From the NCBI RefSeq assembly GCF_900105655.1, contig NZ_LT629787.1:2046001-2110000 (forward strand): a stretch of DNA of 64,000 nt, given 5' to 3'. Made by a program: the position numbers and the translations under genes. Origin of the DNA: Halopseudomonas salegens (GTDB lineage: Bacteria; Pseudomonadota; Gammaproteobacteria; Pseudomonadales; Pseudomonadaceae). Of the stretch, positions 52,682-60,748 are shown in pieces; the first letter of the stretch is position 1; each line of letters begins with the position of its first letter. The notes under the pieces were generated by a model. The model was not told where the DNA came from. It saw nothing but the letters and a program-made list of their open reading frames with translations, and did not search any database.

Positions 52682-53348
52682 GACCGGCAGCCCGGCGGAA
52701 ACGTTGCTGTAAAGGCGACAGTTCAGGCTCAGCGCTGGTTACCTCTGCAGGGATAGCAATCTGAAGCCCATGCTGGCCCGCAGCAAACACACCCAGATCC
52801 ACTGGAGCCGCATCCTGCAAGCGTGGATGCCAGACGGCTACCAGCCATTCTCCGGCAGGCAGGTCGACCAGCTCAACGTCGCCTGCCGCGTCGGTGACAG
52901 CATGGCGGGCCTGTTCGGCTACCAGAATATAGCCACGCATCCGGTCATGGATATTACAGCCCAGCACGACTGCGCCGGGCTTGTCGAACAGTACCGGAGG
53001 CGCTTCCGAGCCCTTGAACAGACGCAATTCGAAACGTTTGGCTGGCGAAAAAGAGTAAACGTGGTGGCGCACATCATCGCTATTGGGGAACTCCACCTCG
53101 GTGGCTGGCGGAACCACCAGCACCTGTGGCGTAAACTGCATATCAACCTGATCCATGACTGCAGCAGACAGGGGGGCAGCGGCGCTACCGGTATCCACCA
53201 GCACAACGGCTCCGGATAACGGGTTGCCAGCCGAGTCGCTGAGCTGCAGACTCAAGGTTTGCGCGGAGATTCCAACACTGGCCAGCAAAACCAACGTGGC
53301 GGTCAGCCCTACAGCAAACAATCGCCACCTCAGCACAGGTAATACCAT
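52668..53348 (-). CDS. Periplasmic cupredoxin-like protein (methylamine utilization protein-like)
   Basis: 226 residues from MVLPVLRWRLFAVG. A signal peptide ending VGISAQ is followed by a carboxypeptidase-regulatory-like strand region (LSDSAGNPLSGAVVLVD), a cupredoxin-like core and a second regulatory-like repeat. Putative copper ligands are His95 or His96 (DDVRHHVYSF), Cys131, His134 and Met137 (GCNIHDRMRGY), the plastocyanin-like C-H-M arrangement. Proteins like this are often labelled methylamine utilization protein, although no methylamine genes are nearby. It is the first gene of the operon with the EAL protein and DUF3034. Confidence 0.78.
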   Translation of the reverse strand: MVLPVLRWRLFAVGLTATLVLLASVGISAQTLSLQLSDSAGNPLSGAVVLVDTGSAAAPLSAAVMDQVDMQFTPQVLVVPPATEVEFPNSDDVRHHVYSFSPAKRFELRLFKGSEAPPVLFDKPGAVVLGCNIHDRMRGYILVAEQARHAVTDAAGDVELVDLPAGEWLVAVWHPRLQDAAPVDLGVFAAGQHGLQIAIPAEVTSAEPELSPLQQRFRRAAGHAKD

Positions 53349-53430
53349 TTGAATGCGCCCGTGAATGCACTTGAAGTTTGATATTACGACAGTAGCATAA
53401 TTTTTCTGATACCAACCGAGCAATACAACC

Positions 53431-54420
53431 ATGCCGATCCCCCTGTCCGTACTTGATCTTTGCCCGGTACCTGCCGGCAAGACACCGCGAGATGCCTTGC
53501 ACAACAGCCTGGCACTTGCTCGTCACTGTGAAACGGCGGGTTACCAGCGCTATTGGGTCGCCGAACACCACAATATGACCGGCATTGCCAGCGCCGCCAC
53601 CTCGGTGGTAATGGGCTTTCTTGCCGCCGGCACCGATACAATCCGCATCGGCTCAGGCGGCATCATGCTGCCCAACCACGCTCCCCTGCAGATCGCCGAA
53701 CAGTTCGGCACCCTGGAATCCTTGTATCCCGGGCGAATTGACCTTGGCCTCGGCCGCGCTCCCGGCACGGACCCCGCCACAGCCGCTGCATTGCGCCGGG
53801 GCCGCAGCGATGGCGAGGACTTTCCGCAGATGCTGGATGAGTTACGTCGGCTATTTGCGCCCGCACAGCCCGGGCAACGGCTGCGGGCAACGCCCGGTGC
53901 GGGCCTGGCGGTCCCCCTCTGGCTGTTGGGCTCCAGCACTTTCAGTGCGCAGCTGGCAGGCCAGCTCGGACTGCCATTTGCTTTTGCCGGGCAGTTTTCC
54001 CCGGATTACCTGCACGCTGCACTGGCAACCTATCGGGACCATTTCCAACCATCCGAACAATTGGCAGAGCCCTACGCCATGCTCGGTATCAATGCCTATG
54101 TAGCCGAGAGTCGTGAACAGGCACACTTTTTCGCCAGCTCCCATCAACAGGCATTCCTTAACCTGGTGCGCGGCACGCCGGGACAACTGCCCCCGCCGGT
54201 CGAGGACATGGAAGCTCTCTGGCAACCCCATGAACGCCAGCACGTCATGTCTACCCTGGCTGGCACCCTGATCGGCGACGAAACGGCCGTGAGTGAACAG
54301 CTGGCGAGTCTGCAGGAACGCACACACGTCAATGAACTGATCGTCAACAGCAGCATTTATGATCAGGCGGCACGGCGCGATAGCTTCAGTCGCCTGATGC
54401 GGGTCAACCGTCAGCTATGA
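53431..54420 (+). CDS. LLM-class flavin-dependent oxidoreductase
   Basis: 329 residues of the bacterial luciferase-like superfamily (YhbW type): [20 protein letters not shown] at the N-terminus, [16 protein letters not shown] near residue 36, [41 protein letters not shown] near 71-110. It probably uses FMN and a separate flavin reductase for an unknown monooxygenation. It is divergent from the cupredoxin-like gene. Confidence 0.88.
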   Translation: MPIPLSVLDLCPVPAGKTPRDALHNSLALARHCETAGYQRYWVAEHHNMTGIASAATSVVMGFLAAGTDTIRIGSGGIMLPNHAPLQIAEQFGTLESLYPGRIDLGLGRAPGTDPATAAALRRGRSDGEDFPQMLDELRRLFAPAQPGQRLRATPGAGLAVPLWLLGSSTFSAQLAGQLGLPFAFAGQFSPDYLHAALATYRDHFQPSEQLAEPYAMLGINAYVAESREQAHFFASSHQQAFLNLVRGTPGQLPPPVEDMEALWQPHERQHVMSTLAGTLIGDETAVSEQLASLQERTHVNELIVNSSIYDQAARRDSFSRLMRVNRQL

Positions 54421-54426
54421 GTTTCC

Positions 54427-54453
54427 GGGGAACCCCTGAAACACAGGTAGTTT
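54427..54453 (+). repeat. Imperfect direct repeat, copy 1 (upstream of alpha/beta hydrolase)
   Basis: GGGGAACCCCTGAAACACAGGTAGTTTTT-like sequence, similar (two small gaps) to the copy at 55329-55354. The shared core is ACACAG(G)TAGTTTTT. The two copies bracket the hydrolase gene. Role unknown. Confidence 0.4.
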
Positions 54454-54561
54454 TTCAAAGGCTTGCTGGAGCAATTGGCCGGGCCAAATGCGAGAAAGCA
54501 GGCACTTAACACGTCAACCATAGTCTATTCATGGGGTGACAATGAATGCATGGGGGTAGTT

Positions 54562-55317
54562 ATGGCCAGATTCACATCAAGCGATGGCGTTGATATCTAC
54601 TACCAGCAGTGGGGCGCACGCCAGCCCGGTCCGCCGGTCATTCTGCAACACGGCTATGTAGCCAACGCCAGGCTGAACTGGGTCATGCCCGGCATAGTTC
54701 GCGCGCTGACGCGTGCCGGGCGCCGGGTCATTGCACTTGACGCCCGCGGGCACGGGCGGTCCGGCAAGCCCCATGAAAGCAGCTTCTATGGTGAATCCAG
54801 AATGGCGCTGGACATCATTGCGCTGATGGATGAACTGGGACTGGATGAAGTTGATCTGGTGGGTTACTCCATGGGCGCAACCGTTGCCCTGCTGACCGCC
54901 GTCGGCGAGAAGCGCATACGGCGCTTGGTGATAGGCGGCATTGGTGGCTCCACGCTTGACCTCGGCAGTAACCGTGCGCGGGGCAGCAAAGCGCTGGCCT
55001 CAGCCATGCTGGCGCGTCGACGTTCTTCGATTCGGCATCCGATATTGGCAGGTTTCCGACTATTTGCCGACCTCATCTGGGCTGACCGCAAGGCGCTTGC
55101 CGCGCAAGCATTGGCGTTTCACCGCCAGCGCATTCCACTGGAACGCATCACGGCCAGTACGCTGGTTCTCGCGGGGCGTGATGACTCCTTTGCCACCAGC
55201 CCGCAGCGGCTGCACGCCGCCATTCCGGGCTCAGAGCTGGTGATTACCCGGGGCAATCACAGCACAGCCTTGTGGAAACCGGCATTCCATTCCGCCATTG
55301 TCGACTTTCTGGCATGA
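54562..55317 (+). CDS. Alpha/beta hydrolase
   Basis: 251 residues from MARFTSSDGVDIYYQQWG, with GGGGGT just upstream; in-frame ATGs at 54550 and further up are less well supported. Oxyanion HGYVANARLNW, DARGHGRSGKPHES, nucleophile Ser in GYSMGATVALL, acid Asp in AGRDDSF and catalytic His in ITRGNHSTALW form a complete triad. The cap domain is small. Substrate unknown; esterases and haloperoxidase-like hydrolases share this layout. Located between the LLM oxidoreductase and tRNA-Gly, bracketed by a short repeated sequence. Confidence 0.85.
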   Translation: MARFTSSDGVDIYYQQWGARQPGPPVILQHGYVANARLNWVMPGIVRALTRAGRRVIALDARGHGRSGKPHESSFYGESRMALDIIALMDELGLDEVDLVGYSMGATVALLTAVGEKRIRRLVIGGIGGSTLDLGSNRARGSKALASAMLARRRSSIRHPILAGFRLFADLIWADRKALAAQALAFHRQRIPLERITASTLVLAGRDDSFATSPQRLHAAIPGSELVITRGNHSTALWKPAFHSAIVDFLA

Positions 55318-55328
55318 AAGGCAAAGCG

Positions 55329-55354
55329 GAAACCCTATGACACAGTAGTTTTTA
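55329..55354 (+). repeat. Imperfect direct repeat, copy 2 (overlapping the tRNA-Gly promoter region)
   Basis: GGAAACCCTATGACACAGTAGTTTTTA, similar to 54427-54453. Its TAGTTT part falls 17 bases before TATAAA (55369-55374), so it could supply the -35 region of the tRNA promoter. Confidence 0.4.
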
Positions 55355-55368
55355 CCCTGCTTCTCAGG

Positions 55369-55374
55369 TATAAA
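55369..55374 (+). promoter_or_regulatory. Probable -10 element of tRNA-Gly
   Basis: TATAAA lies 9 bases before the mature tRNA 5' end, where a tRNA promoter is expected, followed by a GC-rich discriminator GAGCGG. Confidence 0.5.
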
Positions 55375-55383
55375 GAGCGGCGT

Positions 55384-55457
55384 GCGGGTGTAGCTCAATG
55401 GTAGAGCAGAAGCTTCCCAAGCTTACGACGAGGGTTCGATTCCCTTCACCCGCTCCA
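55384..55457 (+). tRNA. tRNA-Gly (anticodon CCC)
   Basis: A 74-base cloverleaf with encoded CCA. The acceptor stem GCGGGTG pairs with CACCCGC, the D arm is GCTC/GAGC, the anticodon loop TTCCCAA has CCC at 55416-55418, the T arm GAGGG-TTCGATT-CCCTT, discriminator T, then CCA. The anticodon stem has a mismatch at its outermost pair. It reads GGG codons. Confidence 0.95.
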
Positions 55458-55610
55458 TGTCTATGTATCATCCGCCATCACCACTCCCACAAAAAATCGC
55501 AAAGCACTGATTTAGCTTGATTTTTCTGCCCCATACAGATTCAAGCGCTATCATTTGCTAGCAGGCCAGCGCGTCACGCCTTGTATGGTGCTAATGGCCA
55601 TTGACATGCA

Positions 55611-56297
55611 TCAAGCCCCCCTTGCCTCAAGGCCAGGTGCTCTACCCTCAAATAGGTCCACGATGTCTGCGTGGCCTTTCTCTCGTGCTAATTCCAGGCT
55701 TGTTTTCCCGGTTTGATCCCTGATGGTTGGGTCACCACCATGCTCCAAGAGAATCTGCACCACATCAGTCTTTCCATACGCAACGGCAGCTTGAAGGGCC
55801 GTGTAGTTTCGTTTTCCTTGGTTCTGCTCCGTCCTGTGGGCGAAATGCGCGTTGACCTTTCCGCCTTTGGCTAGTGCGAGTTGAACCAGGTCAGTCCTGC
55901 CGAGAGCGCAGAATCCGATGAACGGTGAAACGCCGAATGCATTCGGTTGGTTCACGTCCGCGCCCTGCTCAATAAGATAGGTAGCCACATCCCAGTTGTC
56001 GTGTTCCACAGCTTTGATTAGGGCAGTGTCACCGTAGGCGACTTGACCATTTATATCGGCCCCGCCTTCAAGTATCAGCTTGACGACCTCGAGATTACCG
56101 TAGGCTGCAGCGAACGCGAGCGGTTTGTTGACCTGATTGGGTTGTTGCGGCGGGTCAAGGTTTACATTGCCCTTCGCGATGATGCGTTCAACGTGTGCGG
56201 TATCTTTCGCTCGAATTGCCTCGAACAGTACCTCGTCAGGCGCGCTACAGGCGCTCAGGATCGTGGCGGCCAGTAGAGCCAGTAGTGTCTTTTTCAT
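55611..56297 (-). CDS. Ankyrin-repeat lipoprotein
   Basis: 228 residues from MKKTLLALLAATILSACSAPDE, a lipoprotein signal with lipobox LSAC, GAGAAGA before the ATG. Five or six ankyrin repeats follow, e.g. KPLAFAAAYGNLEVVKLILEGGADING, DTALIKAVEHDNWDVATYLIEQGADVNQ, ALQAAVAYGKTDVVQILLEHGGDPTI. It probably mediates protein contacts at the inner face of the outer membrane. Codon choice and base composition look less GC-rich than the neighbours, and it lies directly after a tRNA gene and beside an IS3-family remnant, so lateral gain is likely. Confidence 0.82.
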   Translation of the reverse strand: MKKTLLALLAATILSACSAPDEVLFEAIRAKDTAHVERIIAKGNVNLDPPQQPNQVNKPLAFAAAYGNLEVVKLILEGGADINGQVAYGDTALIKAVEHDNWDVATYLIEQGADVNQPNAFGVSPFIGFCALGRTDLVQLALAKGGKVNAHFAHRTEQNQGKRNYTALQAAVAYGKTDVVQILLEHGGDPTIRDQTGKTSLELAREKGHADIVDLFEGRAPGLEARGA

Positions 56298-56309
56298 TGT
56301 TCTTCTCGG

Positions 56310-56412
56310 AATGTGGACTTCCCCCAATAAAGTGGACACGCCCACATCAGTTAATTATCTCGAACTCTAGCGGAGTCCGGTAACCAAGGAGCCTCTCACT
56401 AACTCCCTGCTG
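56310..56412 (-). mobile_element. Remnant of an IS3-family element (transposase OrfB C-terminus and terminal repeat)
   Basis: Reading the minus strand, the codons up to the TGA at about 56347 give GVSERLLGYRTPLEFEIIN, the typical end of an IS3-family OrfB. About 20 bases later comes TGTCCACTTTATTGGGGGAAG, resembling IS3 terminal inverted repeats. The rest of the transposase is missing; the frame runs on upstream into unrelated-looking sequence. It lies immediately upstream of the ankyrin lipoprotein gene. Confidence 0.6.
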
Positions 56413-56650
56413 AAGCGTGCAGATGCTGTGCTTGGTTGGGACGTGAAGGCTGGTTGCCTTTACCAGCAACAAAATGCCGCAGGTCTGCGCTTCAGGCCCA
56501 GCCCTTCGGGGTTTTCAGGCTGAGCATGCAATGAGTTATTCAGAGTTCCCTGGCGCAAAACCAGAACAGCCGCCCGCTTGCCGAATCATAGCGGTTCAAG
56601 AGCCGATGTCGCTCACACCTGGTTGAGTCGAGAGACGTTTCCAGGAAAAA
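56413..56650. other. Non-coding stretch next to the IS3 remnant
   Basis: No credible gene. It contains short inverted sequences (GCTGGT...ACCAGC at about 56449-56467, and AGCCCTTCGGGGTTTTCAGGCT near 56501-56522) and no ribosome binding sites. It may be debris of the same mobile element or its insertion target; I cannot decide which. Confidence 0.35.
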
Positions 56651-56653
56651 CAC

Positions 56654-56992
56654 TCACTGTTTCTGGATATCAACTAACCGGTAAATCGGTTCACCGACCG
56701 TGCGAATCTCGCTTTGCGGCTCCAGGGTGGCGGTTACCTGTCCGACGAAAGCAGGCTTATCCCAATCGATCCAGATGCCGGCCGGGACAAAATCTTCACG
56801 GTAGACCACTACCTCGTATTGCTTGCCAGCCAGGGTAAAGTCACCATTGGCGATATCTTCATGCCCGAGCAGTTCCATATCCAGCATCCCGCTGCCCTGC
56901 AATACAGTGTCTCCAGCGGGCGCGTCCGGCGCATCACTTCCACACCCCGTCAGCAGAGCGGCCAGCAAGGCCGACACCATCAATTTGTACAC
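56654..56992 (-). CDS. Small lipoprotein of unknown function
   Basis: 112 residues from a GTG start with AAGGAGG five bases upstream, which decides the start. Signal peptide YKLMVSALLAALLTGC with lipobox Cys17, then an acidic linker (GSDAPDAPAGD) and about 80 residues with beta-strand character (KQYEVVVYREDFVPAGIWIDWDKPAFVGQVTATLEP). I do not recognise the family. It is preceded by the grxD terminator, so it probably has its own promoter. Confidence 0.7.
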   Translation of the reverse strand: MYKLMVSALLAALLTGCGSDAPDAPAGDTVLQGSGMLDMELLGHEDIANGDFTLAGKQYEVVVYREDFVPAGIWIDWDKPAFVGQVTATLEPQSEIRTVGEPIYRLVDIQKQ

Positions 56993-57023
56993 AGAAACCT
57001 CCTTGTTGTGTTGGCACTGATAG

Positions 57024-57046
57024 CAAAACCCCCGCCGCAGCGGGGG
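57024..57046 (-). terminator. Intrinsic terminator of grxD
   Basis: On the minus strand CCCCCGC and GCGGGGG form a perfect 7-pair stem around a 4-base loop followed by TTTT, 13 bases after the grxD stop. Confidence 0.85.
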
Positions 57047-57058
57047 CTGAACAGTCAC

Positions 57059-57379
57059 TCAGGCAGACTGGACTGCGCTTTTGATCAGCGTTTGCAGCTC
57101 ACCGGATTCCTGCATTTCGATGATGATATCACCACCACCAACCAGCTCACCATTGACCCACAGTTGCGGAAAGGTCGGCCAGTTGGCGTATTTCGGCAGC
57201 TCGGTCCGGATGTCCGGGTGCTGCAGAATGTCGACATAGGCAAACTTCTCGCCGCAACTCATCAGGGCCTGCACCGCGCGTGCGGAGAAACCACACTGGG
57301 GAGCATTGGGTGCGCCTTTCATGTAGATGAGTACCGGGTTGCTGGTAGTCTGCTCTTTAATGGTTTCGATGGTATCCAT
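57059..57379 (-). CDS. grxD: Monothiol glutaredoxin Grx4
   Basis: 106 residues from MDTIETIKEQTTSNPVLIYMKG, with AGGAGC before the ATG. It has the CGFS active site (PQCGFSARAVQAL), the glutathione-binding WPTFPQLWVNGELVGGGDII and length typical of GrxD. It assembles and transfers [2Fe-2S] clusters, usually with BolA (encoded at 19705-20022). It is flanked by an upstream palindrome with a TATAAT in its loop and by a strong terminator, so it is a single-gene unit. Confidence 0.95.
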   Translation of the reverse strand: MDTIETIKEQTTSNPVLIYMKGAPNAPQCGFSARAVQALMSCGEKFAYVDILQHPDIRTELPKYANWPTFPQLWVNGELVGGGDIIIEMQESGELQTLIKSAVQSA

Positions 57380-57415
57380 GATGCTCCTCACGAGGCTGAT
57401 TCAGGTCCGGCATTG

Positions 57416-57450
57416 GCCGGGCAATGAAGCATTATACGTCATTGCCCGGC
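57416..57450 (-). promoter_or_regulatory. Perfect 12-bp inverted repeat enclosing a TATAAT box upstream of grxD
   Basis: GCCGGGCAATGA (57416-57427) and TCATTGCCCGGC (57439-57450) are perfect complements around an 11-base spacer that reads ACGTATAATGC-like on the minus strand, i.e. a consensus -10 hexamer about 55 bases before the grxD ATG. No U-run follows, so it looks more like an operator over a promoter, or a hairpin at the end of the upstream gene, than a standard terminator. Confidence 0.5.
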
Positions 57451-57483
57451 TGGCTTCACCTGCACAGCCCGTGTGGGCTTTGC

Positions 57484-59574
57484 TTACGCAGCCACCACCT
57501 CTACCGGCACGCCATTGACGGCAGCATTCCCCGTCACCGCATCAACCCGTAGCTCATCGGTCAGGTCATTGGCGCTGACACCCGCATGGGCACGGGCAAC
57601 GTCCTGCTGCACACCCTCGCGGTCATGGCCCCAACCATGCGGCAGACTGACAACACCGGGCATCATCTCCTCGCTGGCCGTCACCATGACCTCCAGCTCA
57701 CCGACCCGCGAGCGCACACTGACCTGCTGGCCATCGGCAAGCTGACGCTGCTGCATATCATCCGGATGCATCAACAGCTGATGCCGGGGCTTCCCCTTCA
57801 CCAGCCGCTGGTAATTGTGCATCCAGGAATTGTTGCTGCGTACATGGCGGCGACCAATCAGCAGCAACTGCTCGCCATCGACGGGCTCAGTCAGGCTGGC
57901 AGCGAAGCGTTCAAGATCAGCCAGCATGGCTGTCGGGGCTGCTTCGATCTGCCCACTGCCGGTTTGCAGACGGGTCAGCAGGCTGGGTTGCAAGGGACCC
58001 AGATCAATGCCGTGGGGGTGCTGCCTGAGCACGTCAAGGCTGATGCGCTCGGCATAGGGACCGGCTTGCAGACCGGCGTCGATCATCTCGGCCGGCGGCT
58101 TGGTCTCCCGGGGCTGCTCGCCCTTCCTGTCGGCAAAAGCCTTGCCCAGGCCCACAAAGATCTCCCAGTCATGCAGAGCGCCTTCTGGCTGGGCGAATAC
58201 CGGCTGGTTATAGCGGGTTACATTGCGCACAGCAAAACTGTTGAAGGTAATGTCGTAATGATCGTGCTCCAACGGTGAGGTCGGCGGCAGGATAAAGTCG
58301 GCATGCTGCGTGGTTTCATTCACATAGAGGTCGACGCTGACCATGAAATCCAGCCCGGCCAGGGCTTGATCCAATTGTCGACCGTTCGGCGTCGACAACA
58401 CCGGATTACCTGCAGAGGTAATCAGCGCACGAACCTGGCCGTCACCCGGGGTCAGCATTTCTTCGGCCAGCGCCACCGAGGGCAGCTCACCATTGAACTC
58501 CGGCAAACCTGATACCCGGCTACGCCACTGGTCGAAATGTCCGGGCTTGCTCATCCGCGTAACATCAAAGGCCGCTTCGGTGAGCATGGCGCCGCCCACG
58601 GCGTCCAGCCGCCCGGTCACCAGATTGATCAACTGGATAACCCACTGGCACAAAGTACCGTAAGCTTGTACCGACACACCCATGCGACCATAGCAAACCG
58701 CACGTTCAGCGGCTGCGAACTCGCGGGCAATCCGCTGGATATCCTCAGCGGCAATGCCGCATACCGGCGCCATACGCGCAGCATCAAACTCGGCGATTGC
58801 TTCACGCACGTGTTGCAGGCCGCTGGTCTGCTCCATCACCGGCGTGTTCCGGGTCAGTCCTTCGGCAAACAGGGTATGCAGGATGGCCAGCAGAAACGCC
58901 GCATCCGTGCCTGGGCGGATGAACTGGTGTTCATCCGCGATATCGGCGGTTTCACTGCGCCGTGGATCGACCACCAACAACTTGCCGCCACGCTGCTGAA
59001 CCGACTTCAGGCGTTTTTTTACATCCGGCACGGTCATGATGCTGCCATTGGAAGCCAGGGGATTGGCACCGAGCATCAGGAAATAATCCGTATGGTCGAT
59101 ATCCGGAATCGGAATCATCAACATATGGCCGTACATCCACAGAGAAACCAGATGATGCGGTAACTGATCGACCGAGGTTGCCGAAAAGCGCTGACGGGTG
59201 CGCAACTGGCCCAGAAAGTAGTTGCTGTGAGTCATCGAACCGAAATTGTGCACATTGGGATTACCCATATAGACGGCGACGGAATGCCTGCCATGCTCGG
59301 CCTGGATCGCCTGCAAGCGCTCGGCTATCTCGGCAAATGCCTCTTCCCAGCTCACCGACTGCCATTTTCCGGCAACTTTCTTCTGTGGCTGGCGCAAACG
59401 TTGCGGATCGGTATGCAAATCCTGCAAGGCGGTAGCCTTGGGGCAAATATGCCCGCGGCTGAACGGATCTTGCGGGTCACCCTTGATCGAGAGTATTTGC
59501 TGGTCCTCTACTTCAATGGCCAGGCCACATATGGCTTCGCACAGATGACAGGCTCGGTAATGGGTAGTTTTCAT
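57484..59574 (-). CDS. Molybdopterin-dependent oxidoreductase (formate dehydrogenase-like), orphan
   Basis: 696 residues of the DMSO-reductase superfamily. The N-terminal [4Fe-4S] motif has Cys9, Cys12, Cys16 and Cys44 (CHLCEAICG, GHICPK). Bis-MGD-binding segments include MLGANPLASNGSIM and VVDPRRSETAD, and the C-terminal MopB domain has SRVGELEVMVTASEEMMPGVVSLPHGWGH. There is no twin-arginine signal, so it is cytoplasmic. Where Cys or Sec ligates molybdenum in formate dehydrogenases the sequence reads SVDQLPHH (134-141), without Cys, Sec or Ser at the aligned place. No electron-transfer subunit or chaperone gene is adjacent. The substrate is unknown. Confidence 0.82.
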   Translation of the reverse strand: MKTTHYRACHLCEAICGLAIEVEDQQILSIKGDPQDPFSRGHICPKATALQDLHTDPQRLRQPQKKVAGKWQSVSWEEAFAEIAERLQAIQAEHGRHSVAVYMGNPNVHNFGSMTHSNYFLGQLRTRQRFSATSVDQLPHHLVSLWMYGHMLMIPIPDIDHTDYFLMLGANPLASNGSIMTVPDVKKRLKSVQQRGGKLLVVDPRRSETADIADEHQFIRPGTDAAFLLAILHTLFAEGLTRNTPVMEQTSGLQHVREAIAEFDAARMAPVCGIAAEDIQRIAREFAAAERAVCYGRMGVSVQAYGTLCQWVIQLINLVTGRLDAVGGAMLTEAAFDVTRMSKPGHFDQWRSRVSGLPEFNGELPSVALAEEMLTPGDGQVRALITSAGNPVLSTPNGRQLDQALAGLDFMVSVDLYVNETTQHADFILPPTSPLEHDHYDITFNSFAVRNVTRYNQPVFAQPEGALHDWEIFVGLGKAFADRKGEQPRETKPPAEMIDAGLQAGPYAERISLDVLRQHPHGIDLGPLQPSLLTRLQTGSGQIEAAPTAMLADLERFAASLTEPVDGEQLLLIGRRHVRSNNSWMHNYQRLVKGKPRHQLLMHPDDMQQRQLADGQQVSVRSRVGELEVMVTASEEMMPGVVSLPHGWGHDREGVQQDVARAHAGVSANDLTDELRVDAVTGNAAVNGVPVEVVAA

Positions 59575-59666
59575 GTTGATTATCGTTGTCTACAGTGGCT
59601 CACGGATAGCTGACAATAGGCCGGAATGCTGCCGCCCACCAAGGCTGATGGCACACTTATTCATTA

Positions 59667-59682
59667 ATTGAATCCCGCGACA
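59667..59682 (-). promoter_or_regulatory. Possible ArgR half-site between the molybdoenzyme gene and argF
   Basis: On the minus strand TGTCGC is followed after 7-8 bases by an AT-rich AATTAAT, near the P. aeruginosa ArgR pattern TGTCGC-N8-AA. It lies about 135 bases before argF, which ArgR represses in P. aeruginosa. The spacing is one base off and only one half-site is seen. Confidence 0.2.
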
Positions 59683-59814
59683 TTTGCCATGGGGCGGATT
59701 TTCCCGATAAGATCGCTGCTTCTCTTTTTTGGGTCTGCCTGATACTGGGCTTTGCAGCCACGGTAGTAGAGCTGTTTCCGTAATCAGGCCAACCCGCAAT
59801 CAGGTAGTCCCGTG

Positions 59815-60720
59815 ATGACTGTACGGCATTTTCTTTCATTGATGGATCTGAGCCAGACCGAACTCAACACCCTGCTCAAGCGGGCTGTGGAGCTGAAGGC
59901 TTTGCAACGTCAGGGCGTAATCTACGAGCCACTGAAAAATCGCGTGCTCGGTATGATCTTCGAAAAAGCCTCGACCCGTACCCGGGTATCCTTCGAAGCC
60001 GGCATGATCCAGCTCGGCGGCCAGGCTATCTTCCTGTCACCACGCGATACCCAGCTGGGCCGCGGCGAGCCGATTGAAGACAGCGCGCGGGTGCTCTCGC
60101 GTATGTGTGATGCAATCATGATCCGCACCTTCGCACATGAAACGCTGGACACCTTCGCCAGCCATTCGCAGGTTCCGGTTATCAATGGCCTGAGTGATGA
60201 TCTGCACCCCTGTCAGCTGCTGGCCGACATGCAGACATTTATGGAACACCGCGGCAACATCCAGGGCAAAACAGTCGCCTGGGTCGGCGATGGCAACAAC
60301 ATGTGCAACACCTTTATCCAGGCCGCGGTGCAGTTCGACTTTCAACTGCGCATCGCTTGCCCCAAAGGCTACGAGCCTGATGCCCGGTTTGTCGCCCAGG
60401 CCGGCGATCGGGTGCTGATCACTCAGGATCCGGCAGAAGCGGTTGCCGGCGCGCATCTGGTCAATACCGATGTCTGGGCCTCGATGGGCCAGGAAGATGA
60501 AGCCGATGCCCGGGTCAAGCGCTTCACGCCTTACCAGGTTACTCCGGCCATGCTGGATCAGGCCGATGACAGCGTGATTTTCATGCACTGCCTGCCGGCG
60601 CATCGCGGTGAGGAAGTCAGCGCCGAATTGATGGATGACCCGCGTAGCGTAGTCTGGGATCAAGCGGAAAACCGTTTGCATGCGCAGAAAGCACTGGTGG
60701 AATTCCTTCTGATAGACTGA
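59815..60720 (+). CDS. argF: Anabolic ornithine carbamoyltransferase
   Basis: 301 residues from [14 protein letters not shown]; a GTG directly before the ATG is an alternative. Carbamoyl-phosphate motif STRTR near residue 54, FAHETLDTF and HPCQ near 132, ornithine-binding [11 protein letters not shown] and catalytic HCLPAHRG. It makes citrulline from ornithine and carbamoyl phosphate in arginine synthesis. The sequence is close to Pseudomonas ArgF rather than catabolic ArcB. The FbpC-type ATPase gene follows by 28 bases. Confidence 0.95.
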   Translation: MTVRHFLSLMDLSQTELNTLLKRAVELKALQRQGVIYEPLKNRVLGMIFEKASTRTRVSFEAGMIQLGGQAIFLSPRDTQLGRGEPIEDSARVLSRMCDAIMIRTFAHETLDTFASHSQVPVINGLSDDLHPCQLLADMQTFMEHRGNIQGKTVAWVGDGNNMCNTFIQAAVQFDFQLRIACPKGYEPDARFVAQAGDRVLITQDPAEAVAGAHLVNTDVWASMGQEDEADARVKRFTPYQVTPAMLDQADDSVIFMHCLPAHRGEEVSAELMDDPRSVVWDQAENRLHAQKALVEFLLID

Positions 60721-60748
60721 GCGCCGTGCACAGCCCGGGAGATTCGGC

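Noticed and set aside
55458..57058. Attachment-site duplication of the tRNA-Gly 3' end marking an integrated island
   Set aside because: I searched by eye for the T-arm/acceptor sequence downstream and found no second copy, and there is no integrase gene.
57466..57479. AGCCC-GTGT-GGGCT hairpin after the molybdoenzyme gene as terminator
   Set aside because: The minus-strand side has no U-run, so it does not qualify as an intrinsic terminator of that gene.
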